DNA of 64,000 nucleotides from Escallonia rubra (Eukaryota; Streptophyta; Magnoliopsida; Escalloniales; Escalloniaceae), in assembly GCA_033065855.1 (NCBI GenBank), contig JAVXUO010002576.1, forward strand, positions 87,452-151,451. Reading direction: 5' to 3'. The notes beneath the pieces were generated by a model, which saw nothing but the letters and a program-made list of their open reading frames with translations, had not been told where the DNA came from and made no database searches. Position numbers and translations under genes: made by a program. Shown here in pieces: positions 51,001 through 59,613 of this stretch; position 1 is the stretch's first letter, and the number at the start of each line of letters is the position of its first letter.

Positions 51001-54000
51001 TTGCTTTCCTCTTCAAAAAGAATTTGAGACCAATACCATGTATGTAAACTTTGTCTTTGGTGAAGAAGGGAGTAGAAATAAGCTTTCTTGAGTCAAAAAT
51101 ATATAATAAAGCAATCTGTGCTCTTTAAAAATCAAGTCCAAACTCAGAAGATATACCATCTGAGAAAGTCTAGACTCAGAAAAATAGCAATGGCTAAAAT
51201 GCATTTCATACTGGGCCAGGAGCAAGAATTTGAATGCTCTTTTCTTGAAAATATTTCTCTGACATCTGCCCTTCTAGGCCAGTTGAATCACAACTTATGC
51301 ACTGATACGGCCTACCATCACTTGAGCAGAACTATATCAACAAATCGTTCTTATGGTGGGTTATAATAAATATCCAACTCTTAGACAAGGTTGATCTCGC
51401 ATATCCAAGCAGTAAGCACTCAGAAAAAAATCTAAACAAATAAGAAATTTTAAAACGTGCCCAGCTTGCGCCTGCCCCAAACAAAAGTAAGGTGTTACAT
51501 AAAATGGATGTGAAAAATAGGATTTGATTCCTATTGTATCTCTAATTCAAACCCTCAACACGCCATTATATTTTCCTGTTCATCATCTTCCTAAAGAGCT
51601 CATAAAAACCAAAGGGCAGCCTAGTACATGAGGCTCCTGCCATTTTGGTGACTGGGGAAGGTGATTAAACAGTCTAAACCTGGCTGTTTTCGTGTTACGA
51701 AACCGTGACCTCCAGACCTGAAAGGCTCGTATTAGGAATTGTCAATGCGAAAGAGAGGGGTTTCCTTGCCTTACCACAAGACCCTCCTGGATATTTTTAC
51801 AAGATACTCGGCATTCTCACTACACTGGACACTTTTTATAAGGAATGGTATGTACTAGTAGATATCCAAATGCAACGACCAAAACATTTCTCAAAAGAGT
51901 TTAACGCGCATTAGCTATCAAGTATTCAAACTAAATTTCGGAAAGAAAAGAACCATACCATTGAACGAAGCCAGTGTAAATACCCTATTACTCATAGCCA
52001 CTGCAACTCCCTCCAAAACGCGAAACATCCCAGCTCTCGACATCATTGTGGTCCCTTGGCCAATATATAGGCCATTCCGTTCATAAAAATGAGGATCTGC
52101 AATAGGAATAACATGACAAAACCCTAAGACTCCTAATAAAAATAATTGCTGAACACCCCGGAAGGTGCGAAGAATGCTTGTTAGTGAAAAACAGACATAG
52201 AAAAGCACAGACCACCTTTTTAACTCGGTGCCCAAAGACTTATTAGTTATTACAGTTAAATTTACTCAGATTGCGTCAGATTTAGGCTTTGGCTTCCATT
52301 AAAGGTTGGCCAGAAGATAAAAGGAGGCCTGAAATTACGTTTACTATACCACTCGTTTAGAGAAGTCGACCAATACGAATTAGCGGATTTGACGGAGAAG
52401 ACCGCAAATCTCACAAAAAGTTCTATGTACTCTGCAGCGTGAAACTTTCTCAGCTAAAAAATATGTCTCAGACCAGCAAGGTAGCCTAAGATTTAAACCA
52501 CGGCAAAATTATATCACAGCTAGCATATTTTGGAAAATCTGTATCGTCCCAGCTAGCTTAAATGGTGACTATCTAATGGATCATAGTATAGCGATCGTAT
52601 TCTCTTAAACTCTTTCACTTCCATACAGCTGAACGACTTCTAGAGACTAATAGTTAGCTCACACAGCATGAACAGAAAAATGACCATGAATTTCTTGCCT
52701 GTCTGCAACCCTTGAAGAATAGTCCCACGTGTTATACCAGTACCCCATCCACCATCAAGACCAGCCTGTTCCACAGCAACCGAAACAGCCACTACATCCC
52801 CATTCTCAACATGAGCACTGCAGGCCAATACACCCGGTACATACACCTACTTGTGAAACATGAACGACCTCTTAGCATTTATGGAGTAAAGCTGCGACAT
52901 AAAAAATAAAAAAAAAACATAGCTACATCCGAAGTTACTTAGAACTACTTCACAGGGAGCTCAAGCGACAGATAAAATCCCTATTTAGGCAGCATGGTAA
53001 TGTGAGTACCTGAGCACCTCGAAGAACTGCCTCTGCACATTTACGGCTCACGATCACCTCCTTCAGAGGTTTGTCTTCTGTGTGCTTGTAATCAATAGAA
53101 TGTGGTCCTGAACCTCTGACAAATAGAACATAGTCTAGCCCAGGTAATTGACACTTACTAATTGGACCCGATTGTACACCCGCCTTAAGAGGGTCCAAAG
53201 CTGTGTTACTGCAGACAGCCGAACTCTGCAAAAAAAAAACTAGTGTCATATTGGATTCTCTTATGCAACCAGCCCTTATTGGCATCATCTTTTGTTAGTA
53301 TGGGTGAGGAGGAGAGCACATTTTACCCCTTTTTCCAGAATTTCCAAAAGCTTCTCAATAGCAGCATCCGTTGTTGACTTCAGTGTATTTACTCGTATAC
53401 AAGAGTAACAAGATGGTCGCCTAAATCAAAAGAAAAGAGCACGACAGTGTGAACTAGGAGAGAAGAAACACTGGAAAGGACGGGAACGTGTCATACTATA
53501 TTCCCGCAGTTAGTCTTCATCTCTCAGGATATAATAGGTAAACAAATACTATTGATGCTGTGAGCACGGCAACTATATAGCTTGTAAAAGGAGGGCAGCA
53601 CAACTATTAAGCATATTGTAAGATGAGTACGAACTCTGCAACTACAGAAAGTTGCACTAAGTAACGACCAAGAGTGTATGTACAACATCAAAAGAGTAGT
53701 ATGGTCGTTTAACCAAAACATAAGAGCAAAAGCAAGTAATGAGAAAAATGCACACTGAAAGAATAAAAAAGGAGTCATTATCTCTTCGAGCACAAATTTG
53801 TACACATAGAAAACTAAAAAGGCATCGTCTAGAAAAGAATGCTGATCGAGACCTTAAAAGCATCTAGAAGAGGACATTTTGGCCACTAAGCAATTCCTAA
53901 AATGTGCTCAATGTGCTACTCAACTGAATAAAACATGTTCTCGGTAGTCGGTACGACACAAACATGTTTACAGGTGTCGGTGGAAATAAAGAACGAGACT

Positions 54001-57000
54001 CTTTCTGGAAATTAGATAAATGAAGGTAGAAAGTTTTGAGAAACTTTTGTAGCTGGTAGTAAGCTCTGCCAGTGTCAGATTTTCTGTAGAGATGGCATTA
54101 CCACAATTTGGTGTTTACTAGTGGTACTTTTGTAGGTACAGGAAGTTACTCAAACGCACATTTTAAGAGTTTCCGATATGCAAATCAATTTTAGCCAGGG
54201 TTTGAGAACTAAGTACAATTGGCAAGCGTAGACTTGATCATTAAGAACTTCTTCAGTTTTATAAAGAGAATTTAATTCTAGGCTCTACAGAAGAAGGATT
54301 TGAAGTTGATACATTTAGAGGTTTGCTTAGAAGACATTCAAGGAGGATGACCCGCGTATTTGTAGGCAGGGCTTTTAACAAAAGTCTTGAAGGGTAATCA
54401 AATTGTTAAATACTGATTAGAGACAAATAGCGCAATGGAAGAAAATTTATTGGGACTGCTCAAAGGGTGCTTTCAACAGTAGTCCATCAGGAGCAACTTC
54501 ACTGTTGTGGGTTCTCAAGTATAAACCTCAATCTTTTCCTTTCCTTTTATTTAAAATCTTTAAACAGCCCGACACCTCTCTTACTGGATTTCCCTGTATC
54601 CTGTAGTATCTCTGTAATTCTGCTGAAATTCCGCCAACCAAAACTCCAAAAATATCTCAAAGCGTCCTGCTCTTTTTAACCCAATCAGACAAATCCTCTC
54701 CAGTAAAGACCTCACAGGACCAACCCACTTTACCCAGCACATCTTCTCTGGAATAGCAAAGTTCAGAGGCATCACCACCACCTCTGACGACACAACATTG
54801 AAGAGTATAAGTAGCATTTCCACAGCCTCGCATTGAAGTATGATGGAAGCCCCCACACACCCCCCCCCCCTTCTTCACTAAAACCATCAGAAAAACTTTA
54901 GGATGTAATTCCACCCATCATAGCTATCTTCTTCCCTATTACTCGAGTCAATATCACATCCAACGAAGGGCTCAATTCTTGAAAGGCTGCCTGAAACCAC
55001 GCCCAACCCTATTCTTGGCACCACCATGCCCGATGTCCCAACTGGCTAAGAACTTTGAATCTACCCAAAAGGATCTCGCATCCTCCCTTCAACCCGCATG
55101 CTTGAAGTCAACATTTCTCGATTACAGGGGTGAGTGCAATACCAACCACCATCAGGCTCGTCTGCATATTCCAAACAACTAAAGGTTCAGGTAAAGAATG
55201 CAACAAGGAGTGAGGCAAGACAGTATGCAAGGAAAAAACTATGACGGGATTCCTCCATAACACTCAAATAACCTCAGAAACTCACAAGATAATGTAAACG
55301 GCTGCGGAACATCCTTTGCACAACAAAAATTCTAAAAGTCCAACCGTTCCTTTTGACCTGTAATTTCCACATCATCAAGAGCACAAAGTTTCTCCTCCTT
55401 TTGGTCGCCACGTTAAAGAAAACTTCTATGCAAGTCTTTCTCTTTCTTCTGCTAACACTCCCTCATGCACACAGCTTACAAGCTTAAGAACCTGTCTCAG
55501 TGTCAAGTGACAACCTTGGTGCCAAAAGGAGAAATTAACGACCACCCCATGTTCCCTAGCCACCGGCAGACATCAAAAGATGGTATACTACCTTCTACTC
55601 CCTCACAAACACCAATTTAGAAGCATTAGGATAGAACATCCCCCTTAAAATCCAAAGCAATGCATCTTCTTAAGATTATATAAGAAGATGAATAAACAAT
55701 CCTCTTTTCTTGGCACGGAAAAATACAGACGTTAACCCCATAGTACCTCATCCCTTTCCGTAGTATGAGTTAGTTGGTGCGCTGAACTGCCACACTCCCG
55801 TATAACCAAACTCAAATGACATTTATCTTCAAATTTCCAAGTGAGACTCAAAGCCTTCATGATATGAGGAGAATCATATATTTTGTGTTTCCCATTTACC
55901 CCTAAAGAGAGGGGGAGGAGAAAGTGGGCCAAGAGAGAAAATGATTGGCGGAGGGTTAAATGTGGAGAAAGAAATAGAATCAAAAAAGTTTAAACACGGC
56001 AAACATGGAAAAACACCTTAAGAATCTTTCTTACTTTGGAAAATAAGCAACTTTTTTGGGACAGCAAAAAAATGAAACATGATCAATTTTTTTGGGACGG
56101 AGGGAGTACTATCCTAGTTCTAGAATAGTTCTCCCAATTCATGTAGGACTCTCTATTCTGTTTCTTATAGGATAGTCTTTATATGCTATTAGATGGTCCA
56201 TTGTAATCAGTTTTATTATGCATAGTAATATAATTATCTTCCCTTTACCTTTTCTATCATGGTATCAGAGTGGTACGATCCGCTATTTTGAGAATCTCTT
56301 AACCACTTTCGCAAATCCCCGCGGACGGCCTTTTACCGACTGTGGTGTGTTCTTCTTCTTTTTTTTTTTTTTTTTTTTTTTGTGTGATCTTTTCTTCTTG
56401 AGTTCAAAATCTTGGACTTTCTTTCCTTCCGGTGACCTTCGCTTCTTTTAACACCCTAGTGACTTTCCGGTACCCCAGTGCACCTTTCAACCGTCGTCGA
56501 TTGTCTTTCCCTTTCTTTTCTTTCCACAACTTTCATCTTGCTTGCGACAGAAAGCTCTATCCTTGAATTTCCAATCAATCGCCGGCGACCACACGGGCAT
56601 ACACCTTATCGCACGCCCTCAAGCGCAGCTTGACGGCGACGCGCTATTTCTTCCCTCTATGGTCTTCACAGGCGCAGCTGTCTCCTCACGCATGGCTGTT
56701 CTCTCATGCCCGGCCACTTCTTTAGCTTGCGCATCTTCGGCTCTGTCCACGTGTGCCTTCCTCTAATGCACATGGGGCTCACTCCCGCTCACTCCTTCCG
56801 GCTTGGCTGTTCAACTCCGGTTGCTCAAACCAGATTTTATTGCCCTTGATCGGTTCGGTGATTTTTTTACCACCTATCCACGACTGTTCAAACACCTTTT
56901 CAACTATTTTTTTTTTTTTTTTTATGAGGTTATTTTCACCTAAGGCCCACTACCTATTTCTAAATTTTCCTCCTTATGCAGTAATTTCGGATCGAGGTTA

Positions 57001-58497
57001 TTCACATCCTTATTGAAGCTCTTTAGTCTCCTCCTCATGCCACCATTCGGATCGATGCGTTTTATTCTCATCCTCATCGAGGCATTTTAATCTCCTCTCA
57101 TGTCGTCATTCATATTGAGGCTCTTTCTTCTCATCCTTATCCAGACTTCTTTTTCTCATGTCTGTATCCCCGGACATCAATCCTAGCTTCTTTTACTCGT
57201 CTCTTCAGATTTCATCTTGAGAACTCTTTTTATTGTATCCCCGGACTTCGAGTCTGGCTTCTTTTCTTGTGTATTGAGACTTCATTTCGAGATTACTTTC
57301 CTTATGTCACCTGACTTCACGCCACGACTCTTTTTCTTGTGTCTCCAGACTAATCTTAGGACTTCTTTCTTTGTGTCACCGGACTTTGCGCGGGACTTTT
57401 TTCCTTTGTCTTCAAAATTCACCCTGAGACCTCCATGGTCATCAGAGTTCGCCTCAGATCTCTTTTCATTGTCGTCAAAGCTCACCCCGAGACTTCTATG
57501 TTCATCACACCTCCCCGCGCCTTAGTGGTCGAAGCTTATTTGGATCTTGAATCTTCTGAATCGGACCTCAAATCTACAATACAATGCCACGACCTCAACT
57601 TGAGTCTTCCTCAATGCAGCAAGCATCAAGACACTGCTTCGGAGTTAACCTCAAACTCAAGCTTGTTCTCTCTACCATCTTCAGTTGGAAGGAAGGTGGG
57701 GGGGAGAAGGGTTCGATTACTATGTCAATTGCCTATCCCGTATTATTCTACGTCTAGAATATCCTATAGCTCCCTAACTCATGTAGGACTCTCTATTCTG
57801 TTTCTTGTAAGATAGCCTTTCCATGCCTATACAAAGGCTACATTGTCCTCAATTTTATAATGTTGAGTAATATAATTATCTTGATCTTGATCTTTCTATC
57901 ACTTTGTCCGCTTTTGACAAAGTAGGTGTCTGCTGGTAAAGTCCCGAGTAGCAAACCAAAGACTTGTGCAATAGCTTTGCTTTTTTAGTACATGAACCTA
58001 TGAAAAATTTCACATCATATATTGCATGAGCAGTTCAGAAAGTATATTAGGAAAAAATAATGACATAATAACAAGTGATTTCCAATATCTAATCCTCCCC
58101 TATGTTCCAGTAGATTTCCCCTTTCAGTTTTTGCGAAATCTTAAACTAGCTTGTGGCACATGTAAACATCGAATCAAAAAATCTTATGTAAACATCGAAT
58201 TGAACACACATAGTAATTGTAGATTAGAAAAGAACAGTTTGGCAGGGTCAAACTAAAGTAAAAACGATGAATAAAGTCAATGTCTACACCAAGTATGTAT
58301 GTCCTAAGGATTGGCAAAAAGACAGTACGCAAGTGGTTGTACGAACTGAGAGTGACGTGAAAGTACGTTAGGGCAATGGAGATGCGAGAGAAGTGGTCAG
58401 GTCCGTATGCTTTGATAAAATAGTCTTCCACCTCGGGCTTCCAACGCAAGCTTGGGTTGTAGCAGTAACGCTCCAATGGATCCATCTGCACTGGCAT
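29954..58497 (-). CDS. NOP2C: RNA (cytosine-5) methyltransferase, NOP2C / NSUN6-like, 13 exons
   Basis: It transfers a methyl group from S-adenosylmethionine to C5 of cytosine in RNA. NSUN6 relatives act on tRNA, and the plant member is generally filed with NOL1/NOP2/Sun proteins. Joining the 13 exons listed below gives one uninterrupted frame of 1,731 bp (576 residues), close to the ~600 residues I recall for the Arabidopsis homologue. Visible parts are an N-terminal [24 protein letters not shown] block; a PUA-like domain (about 110-225) with [24 protein letters not shown] motif [14 protein letters not shown] (272-284); VDRSHNK (298-304); motif [14 protein letters not shown] (441-452, C444); and motif [14 protein letters not shown] (catalytic C492). 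The C-terminus is [17 protein letters not shown] followed by NVGPKDT. All key residues are present. Start: the ATG at 58497 has A at -3. An in-frame ATG at 58638 would add 47 residues. The symbol rests on memory of the family. Confidence 0.95.
30069..30940 (-). other. Intron 12 with a diverged repeated segment
   Basis: 872-bp GT-AG intron. At about 30345-30465 and 30675-30800 two related stretches occur (GGGATAATAT, then CGTTGCC or CGCTGCC, an ACTCACAAGTA-type word, TAGCCCTT, and CATTGCCCTATG or CATCGCCCTATG). Between them lies TATCTCACATTGGCTAGAG. This suggests an inserted, decayed LTR- or SINE-like repeat of unknown family. Confidence 0.45.
30941..31002 (-). CDS. NOP2C: NOP2C-like gene, exon 12
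   Basis: 62 bp after TTTCAG|CAT. It encodes [20 protein letters not shown] plus two bases. Donor TTGA|GTAAGT, phase 2. It is separated from exon 11 by a 6.6-kb intron full of retroelement remains. Confidence 0.94.
31316..32270 (+). pseudogene. LINE (L1-like) ORF2 C-terminal remnant with zf-RVT region
   Basis: Translation gives the post-RT region of plant non-LTR elements: [20 protein letters not shown] with [12 protein letters not shown] (31340-31450), then a glycosyl-like [13 protein letters not shown] stretch with FWKDRCCGN (31490-31690). Next comes the zf-RVT type segment with [20 protein letters not shown] followed by a Cys/His-poor tail (31990-32220). Several frame changes and stops separate these pieces, and the RT core and ORF1 are missing, so it is a dead 3' fragment. 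A clear poly(A) tail and target duplication are not seen. Confidence 0.75.
32930..36860 (+). mobile_element. Ty1/copia retrotransposon fossil 2, plus strand, 5'-truncated
   Basis: Parts in order are a gag C-terminal and zinc-knuckle remnant (about 32930-33310), gag-pre-integrase (about 33760-33920), integrase (about 34000-34560), RT (about 35340-35950) and RNase H (about 36000-36650). A polypurine tract GTGAGGAGGAC at 36693 is followed by one LTR starting TGTTGTTGTC at 36704, with TATATAAATAG near 36763. The LTR end is not exact. No 5' LTR is found. It is extensively broken and carries a SINE-like insertion. It is antisense to the methyltransferase gene in whose intron it lies. Confidence 0.85.
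34805..35100 (-). repeat. SINE-like tRNA-derived insertion in copia fossil 2
   Basis: Read on the minus strand, it contains TTAACATGGTACTAGAGC then GGTCTTGAGTTCGATTC, A-box- and B-box-like words of a Pol III SINE. A ~60-bp segment is repeated at both ends: GTTAAGTTACTATCTACTCT at 34805 and GTTAAGTTACCATCTGGTCT at 35044, each followed by AAGCTGWCAG and TATATCA. This gives a partial tandem like the array at 22461. Confidence 0.55.
37630..37711 (-). CDS. NOP2C: NOP2C-like gene, exon 11 (catalytic motif VI)
   Basis: 82 bp after TGTCAG|ATG. It completes YSTC and encodes [20 protein letters not shown] to LASQ, including the presumed catalytic cysteine. Donor CACAG|GTCAGA, phase 0. Confidence 0.95.
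38225..38941. mobile_element. hAT non-autonomous element D
   Basis: Flanked by TTCCAGAC (38225-38232) and TTCCAAAC (38934-38941), an 8-bp duplication with one difference. The element is 38233-38933 (701 bp). Ends are CATAGTTATTAAAGGCG and, inward from the right, CAGTGTTATCAAAGGCG. Both ends are crowded with AGGCGC / GCGCCT words (38248-38335 and 38815-38925), and the centre is AT-rich. No transposase is present. Confidence 0.88.
39530..42720 (+). mobile_element. Probable LTR-retrotransposon remnant, family unclear
   Basis: A primer-site-like CTGGTATCAGCAC at about 39740 follows a TC-rich end, ...GCGCCACATCA. Upstream, AGGGTATTGTAG, CTTCCAAGTAGTCTTAGGG (39552-39605) loosely matches AGGGTATTTCGG, GCCCAAGTAGTATCGGG (41567-41615), consistent with two diverged LTRs. 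The internal part has only a weak gag-like look and no recognisable polymerase. hAT element E sits in the right LTR-like part. Old and broken. Confidence 0.35.
41653..42605. mobile_element. hAT non-autonomous element E with 8-bp target duplication
   Basis: ATTATCAT is duplicated exactly at 41653-41660 and 42598-42605. The element is 41661-42597 (937 bp). Ends are CTAGGTAGCACGGACACGG and, inward from the right, CTCTGAAGCACGGACACC. Both ends are packed with GTGTCCGACAC / GGTGTCGG words. The centre contains a purine-rich leader-like stretch (GAAAGAAAGAAAG) and a CTCCGGCGAC/GGCGACTGCGAC minisatellite (about 42130-42320) that yields Arg- or Ala-rich artefact frames. Confidence 0.9.
43019..43119 (-). 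CDS. NOP2C: NOP2C-like gene, exon 10
   Basis: 101 bp after TTGAAG|GAA. It encodes [19 protein letters not shown] to GGVIVYS plus two bases of T491. Donor CCAC|GTATGT, phase 2. The acceptor AAG is weaker than the others but is fixed by frame and homology. Confidence 0.93.
43120..43997 (-). other. Intron 9
   Basis: 878-bp GT-AG intron with no recognisable insertion. Confidence 0.85.
43998..44218 (-). CDS. NOP2C: NOP2C-like gene, exon 9 (motif IV)
   Basis: 221 bp after TTTCAG|CAA. It encodes a charged linker and then [19 protein letters not shown], holding the motif IV cysteine. Donor GAG|GTGAGG, phase 0. Confidence 0.96.
44219..46349 (-). other. Intron 8 with a hAT end fragment
   Basis: 2.1-kb GT-AG intron. 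At 45325-45425, CTATGTTACATGGACACGG is followed by GTGTCCGAGTCGG, ACGTGTCCAAGTGTCGG and GACACGGGAACACGGG. This is the same kind of word-rich end as hAT element E, but without a matching right end. The rest is unremarkable. Confidence 0.6.
46350..46587 (-). CDS. NOP2C: NOP2C-like gene, exon 8
   Basis: 238 bp after TTTTAG|GTG. It encodes [20 protein letters not shown] and then a low-conservation linker rich in Ser/Thr/Glu ending TTSENI. Donor ATTT|GTAAGT, phase 1. Confidence 0.94.
46588..48809 (-). other. Intron 7
   Basis: 2.2-kb GT-AG intron. No gene or element recognised. A T-rich segment lies near 48150-48230. Confidence 0.85.
48810..48931 (-). CDS. NOP2C: NOP2C-like gene, exon 7 (SAM motif I)
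   Basis: 122 bp after GGCATAG|ATC. It encodes [18 protein letters not shown] (motif I) through [10 protein letters not shown]. Donor AAG|GTGCAT, phase 0. Confidence 0.97.
48932..50872 (-). other. Intron 6 with a small tandem repeat
   Basis: 1.9-kb GT-AG intron. At 49362-49510 a 75-bp unit is present twice (GGTTCAAGATGACACCTATT and GCTTCAAGATGACATTTACT, each followed by TGGAGTTTGG and GGGATGGTTTGA). A GA-rich run lies at about 50820-50865. Confidence 0.85.
50873..50935 (-). CDS. NOP2C: NOP2C-like gene, exon 6
   Basis: 63 bp after TTTGTAG|ATG. It encodes [20 protein letters not shown]. Donor TTAG|GTATGT, phase 1. Family members share the FLQN-PS segment just before the SAM-binding core. Confidence 0.95.
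50936..51958 (-). other. Intron 5
   Basis: 1.0-kb GT-AG intron with no recognisable insertion. Confidence 0.85.
51959..52096 (-). CDS. NOP2C: NOP2C-like gene, exon 5
   Basis: 138 bp after TTGCAG|ATC. It encodes [20 protein letters not shown] to LASFN. Donor AATG|GTATGG, phase 1. It covers the rest of the PUA-like region. Confidence 0.95.
52097..52698 (-). other. Intron 4, GC-AG type
   Basis: 602-bp intron starting GCAAGA and ending TTGCAG on the minus strand. No GT donor nearby keeps the reading frame. The joined residues [17 protein letters not shown] match the expected family sequence. Confidence 0.85.
52699..52846 (-). CDS. NOP2C: NOP2C-like gene, exon 4 (GC donor)
   Basis: 148 bp after GTAG|GTG. 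It encodes [17 protein letters not shown] through [12 protein letters not shown]. The only frame-keeping donor is ACAG|GCAAGA, a GC-type splice site, phase 1. Confidence 0.94.
53010..53225 (-). CDS. NOP2C: NOP2C-like gene, exon 3
   Basis: 216 bp after TTGCAG|AGT, phase 0 at both ends. It encodes the beginning of the PUA-like region ([29 protein letters not shown]). Donor CAG|GTACTC. Confidence 0.96.
53327..53420 (-). CDS. NOP2C: NOP2C-like gene, exon 2
   Basis: 94 bp after acceptor TTTAG|GCG. It encodes [18 protein letters not shown] and onward to EILEKG. Donor GGG|GTAAAA, phase 0. The CIRVNT core is conserved in the family. Confidence 0.94.
55990..56108. mobile_element. Stowaway (Tc1/mariner) MITE, right-end fragment
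   Basis: Ends TTTTTTGGGACGGAGGGAG followed by the target dinucleotide TA (56107-56108). This is the inverse of the Stowaway terminus CTCCCTCCGTCCC. The left terminus is missing, so only about 115 bp remains. Confidence 0.75.
56109..57901 (+). mobile_element. Small LTR element (TRIM/LARD-like) in intron 1
   Basis: Two similar direct repeats, about 56112-56259 and 57738-57901, share CATGTAGGACTCTCTATTCTG, GATAG-CTTT and AGTAATATAATTATCTT and end TTTCTATCA. TGGTATCAGAG (tRNA-Met primer site) follows the first, and a G/A-rich polypurine tract (57686-57710) precedes the second. The ~1.5-kb interior has no recognisable gag or pol and contains degenerate CGGACTTCGAGTCTGG-type repeats (57150-57500) and T-runs. 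It is non-autonomous. Exact LTR starts are not resolved. Confidence 0.7.
56358..56381. repeat. Poly(T) run
   Basis: About 22 consecutive T inside the small LTR element. Confidence 0.85.
58367..58497 (-). CDS. NOP2C: NOP2C-like gene, exon 1
   Basis: 131 bp from the start codon, encoding residues 1-44 ([15 protein letters not shown] through RISIAL plus two bases of T44). The donor is AAC|GTACTT, phase 2. Confidence 0.93.
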
Positions 58498-59180
58498 GTT
58501 ATTAGTGTAAATCGGGGGGATGAATGTAAAAGACAGACAGCAGGAAGGCTCATCAGAGCATGCCTTGGAAGGAGTTGAATTGGGCAGAGAACGAAAGCTT
58601 CTGCGAGTGGTTTTGAGCAAAACCCACCCTTTCTTCATTCAAATTGGGGCAACATACTCCTCTCGCTCGTTTGTCCCAGAGTAATTTTTGAATTTGCTCC
58701 TTTTTGGAATTAAAATAATATAATTCGAATTAAAAAAAAATTAGAATAAATGTATATTTGATATTCGTAATTCTAATCCATTCAATATTTGAAAATTTTC
58801 TTTGTAGGCTTCTGGGTTGAAGAAATGTTTGATAGTACTGCTGACAAGAAAAGTAAGTAGAGAAATAAAAAGAATGAATTTACGTCTTTATTTTTGTAAT
58901 CAGTTAAATTTGTTTATGATATACAATTAAGATTTGTAATTTTTAAGACGATGTACGTAACTGAATAGATTTTCAGTTCAAATTAGCGTCATATTTAAGC
59001 CTTATTTTTTTCCTCATTTTTTTATGCATATTTAACCCTTTTTCCATTTATTTGTTTTCCAACAGCCATTTGTTTCTTAACTGATATTTACGTATTTCAA
59101 TTTCTTTTTTTTTTAGTTTGTCAATTGGTTAATTGTTTGCTAACCTAAAAACGTAAGGAAAAATAATCACAGTTCTCATT
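58498..59180 (-). promoter_or_regulatory. Probable 5' UTR and promoter of the NOP2C-like gene
   Basis: This is the region upstream of the start codon on the minus strand. TTATATTATTTTAATT near 58705-58722 could be a TATA box. The frame is open from an ATG at 58638, immediately after an in-frame TGA, to the chosen start at 58497. A longer N-terminus (MKKGWVLLKTTRRSFRSLP and onward, basic and Ser-rich) is therefore possible. Transcript start not known. Confidence 0.4.
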
Positions 59181-59186
59181 ACTCAA

Positions 59187-59460
59187 TTCATTATTCAATA
59201 TTTATTTCATATCAACCAAATAAAAAATGGAGTAATAAGGAAATTTCTTTATTTTGTTTTTCTTTCTCATATGACTTTTCATTTCCCAATGTTTATAAAG
59301 ATTCATTATCCAATGTTTATTTCATTTCAACCAAATAAAAAATGGAGTAATAAAGAAATTTATTTATTTTGTTTTTCTTTTTCATATGACTTTTCATTTT
59401 CCAGTGTTCATAAGTAGATTCATTATCTAATGTTCATTTCATTTCAACCAAATTTAATAG
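59187..59460. repeat. Three-copy tandem repeat, period about 115 bp
   Basis: ATTCATTATYCAATRTTTATTT starts at 59187, 59301 and, in variant form, 59418. The first two copies continue with AACCAAATAAAAAATGGAG, AAATTT-TTTATTTTG and CATATGACTTTTCATTT. The third is truncated. Confidence 0.9.
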
Positions 59461-59568
59461 GGAGTCATAAATAGAAGGTAAAAGTGTTATTGATATAATT
59501 GACATAGGACATAATCGTCCAGAAATGATTTATAATATTCGTATTTTTATAGATAGTATAATATAGAG

Positions 59569-59613
<45 letters not shown>

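Larger units (their letters stand above)
53421..58366 (-). other. Intron 1 (4.9 kb)
   Basis: GT-AG intron between exons 1 and 2. It contains a Stowaway end (about 55990-56106) and a small LTR element (about 56109-57901). The part 54470-55200 has open stretches on the minus strand that I do not recognise. 53421-54470 and 57902-58366 show nothing specific. Confidence 0.85.

Noticed and set aside
54470-55200. Coding-like minus-strand stretches in intron 1 as a separate gene or LINE ORF1
   Set aside because: No domain could be recognised, and the frames are interrupted and short.
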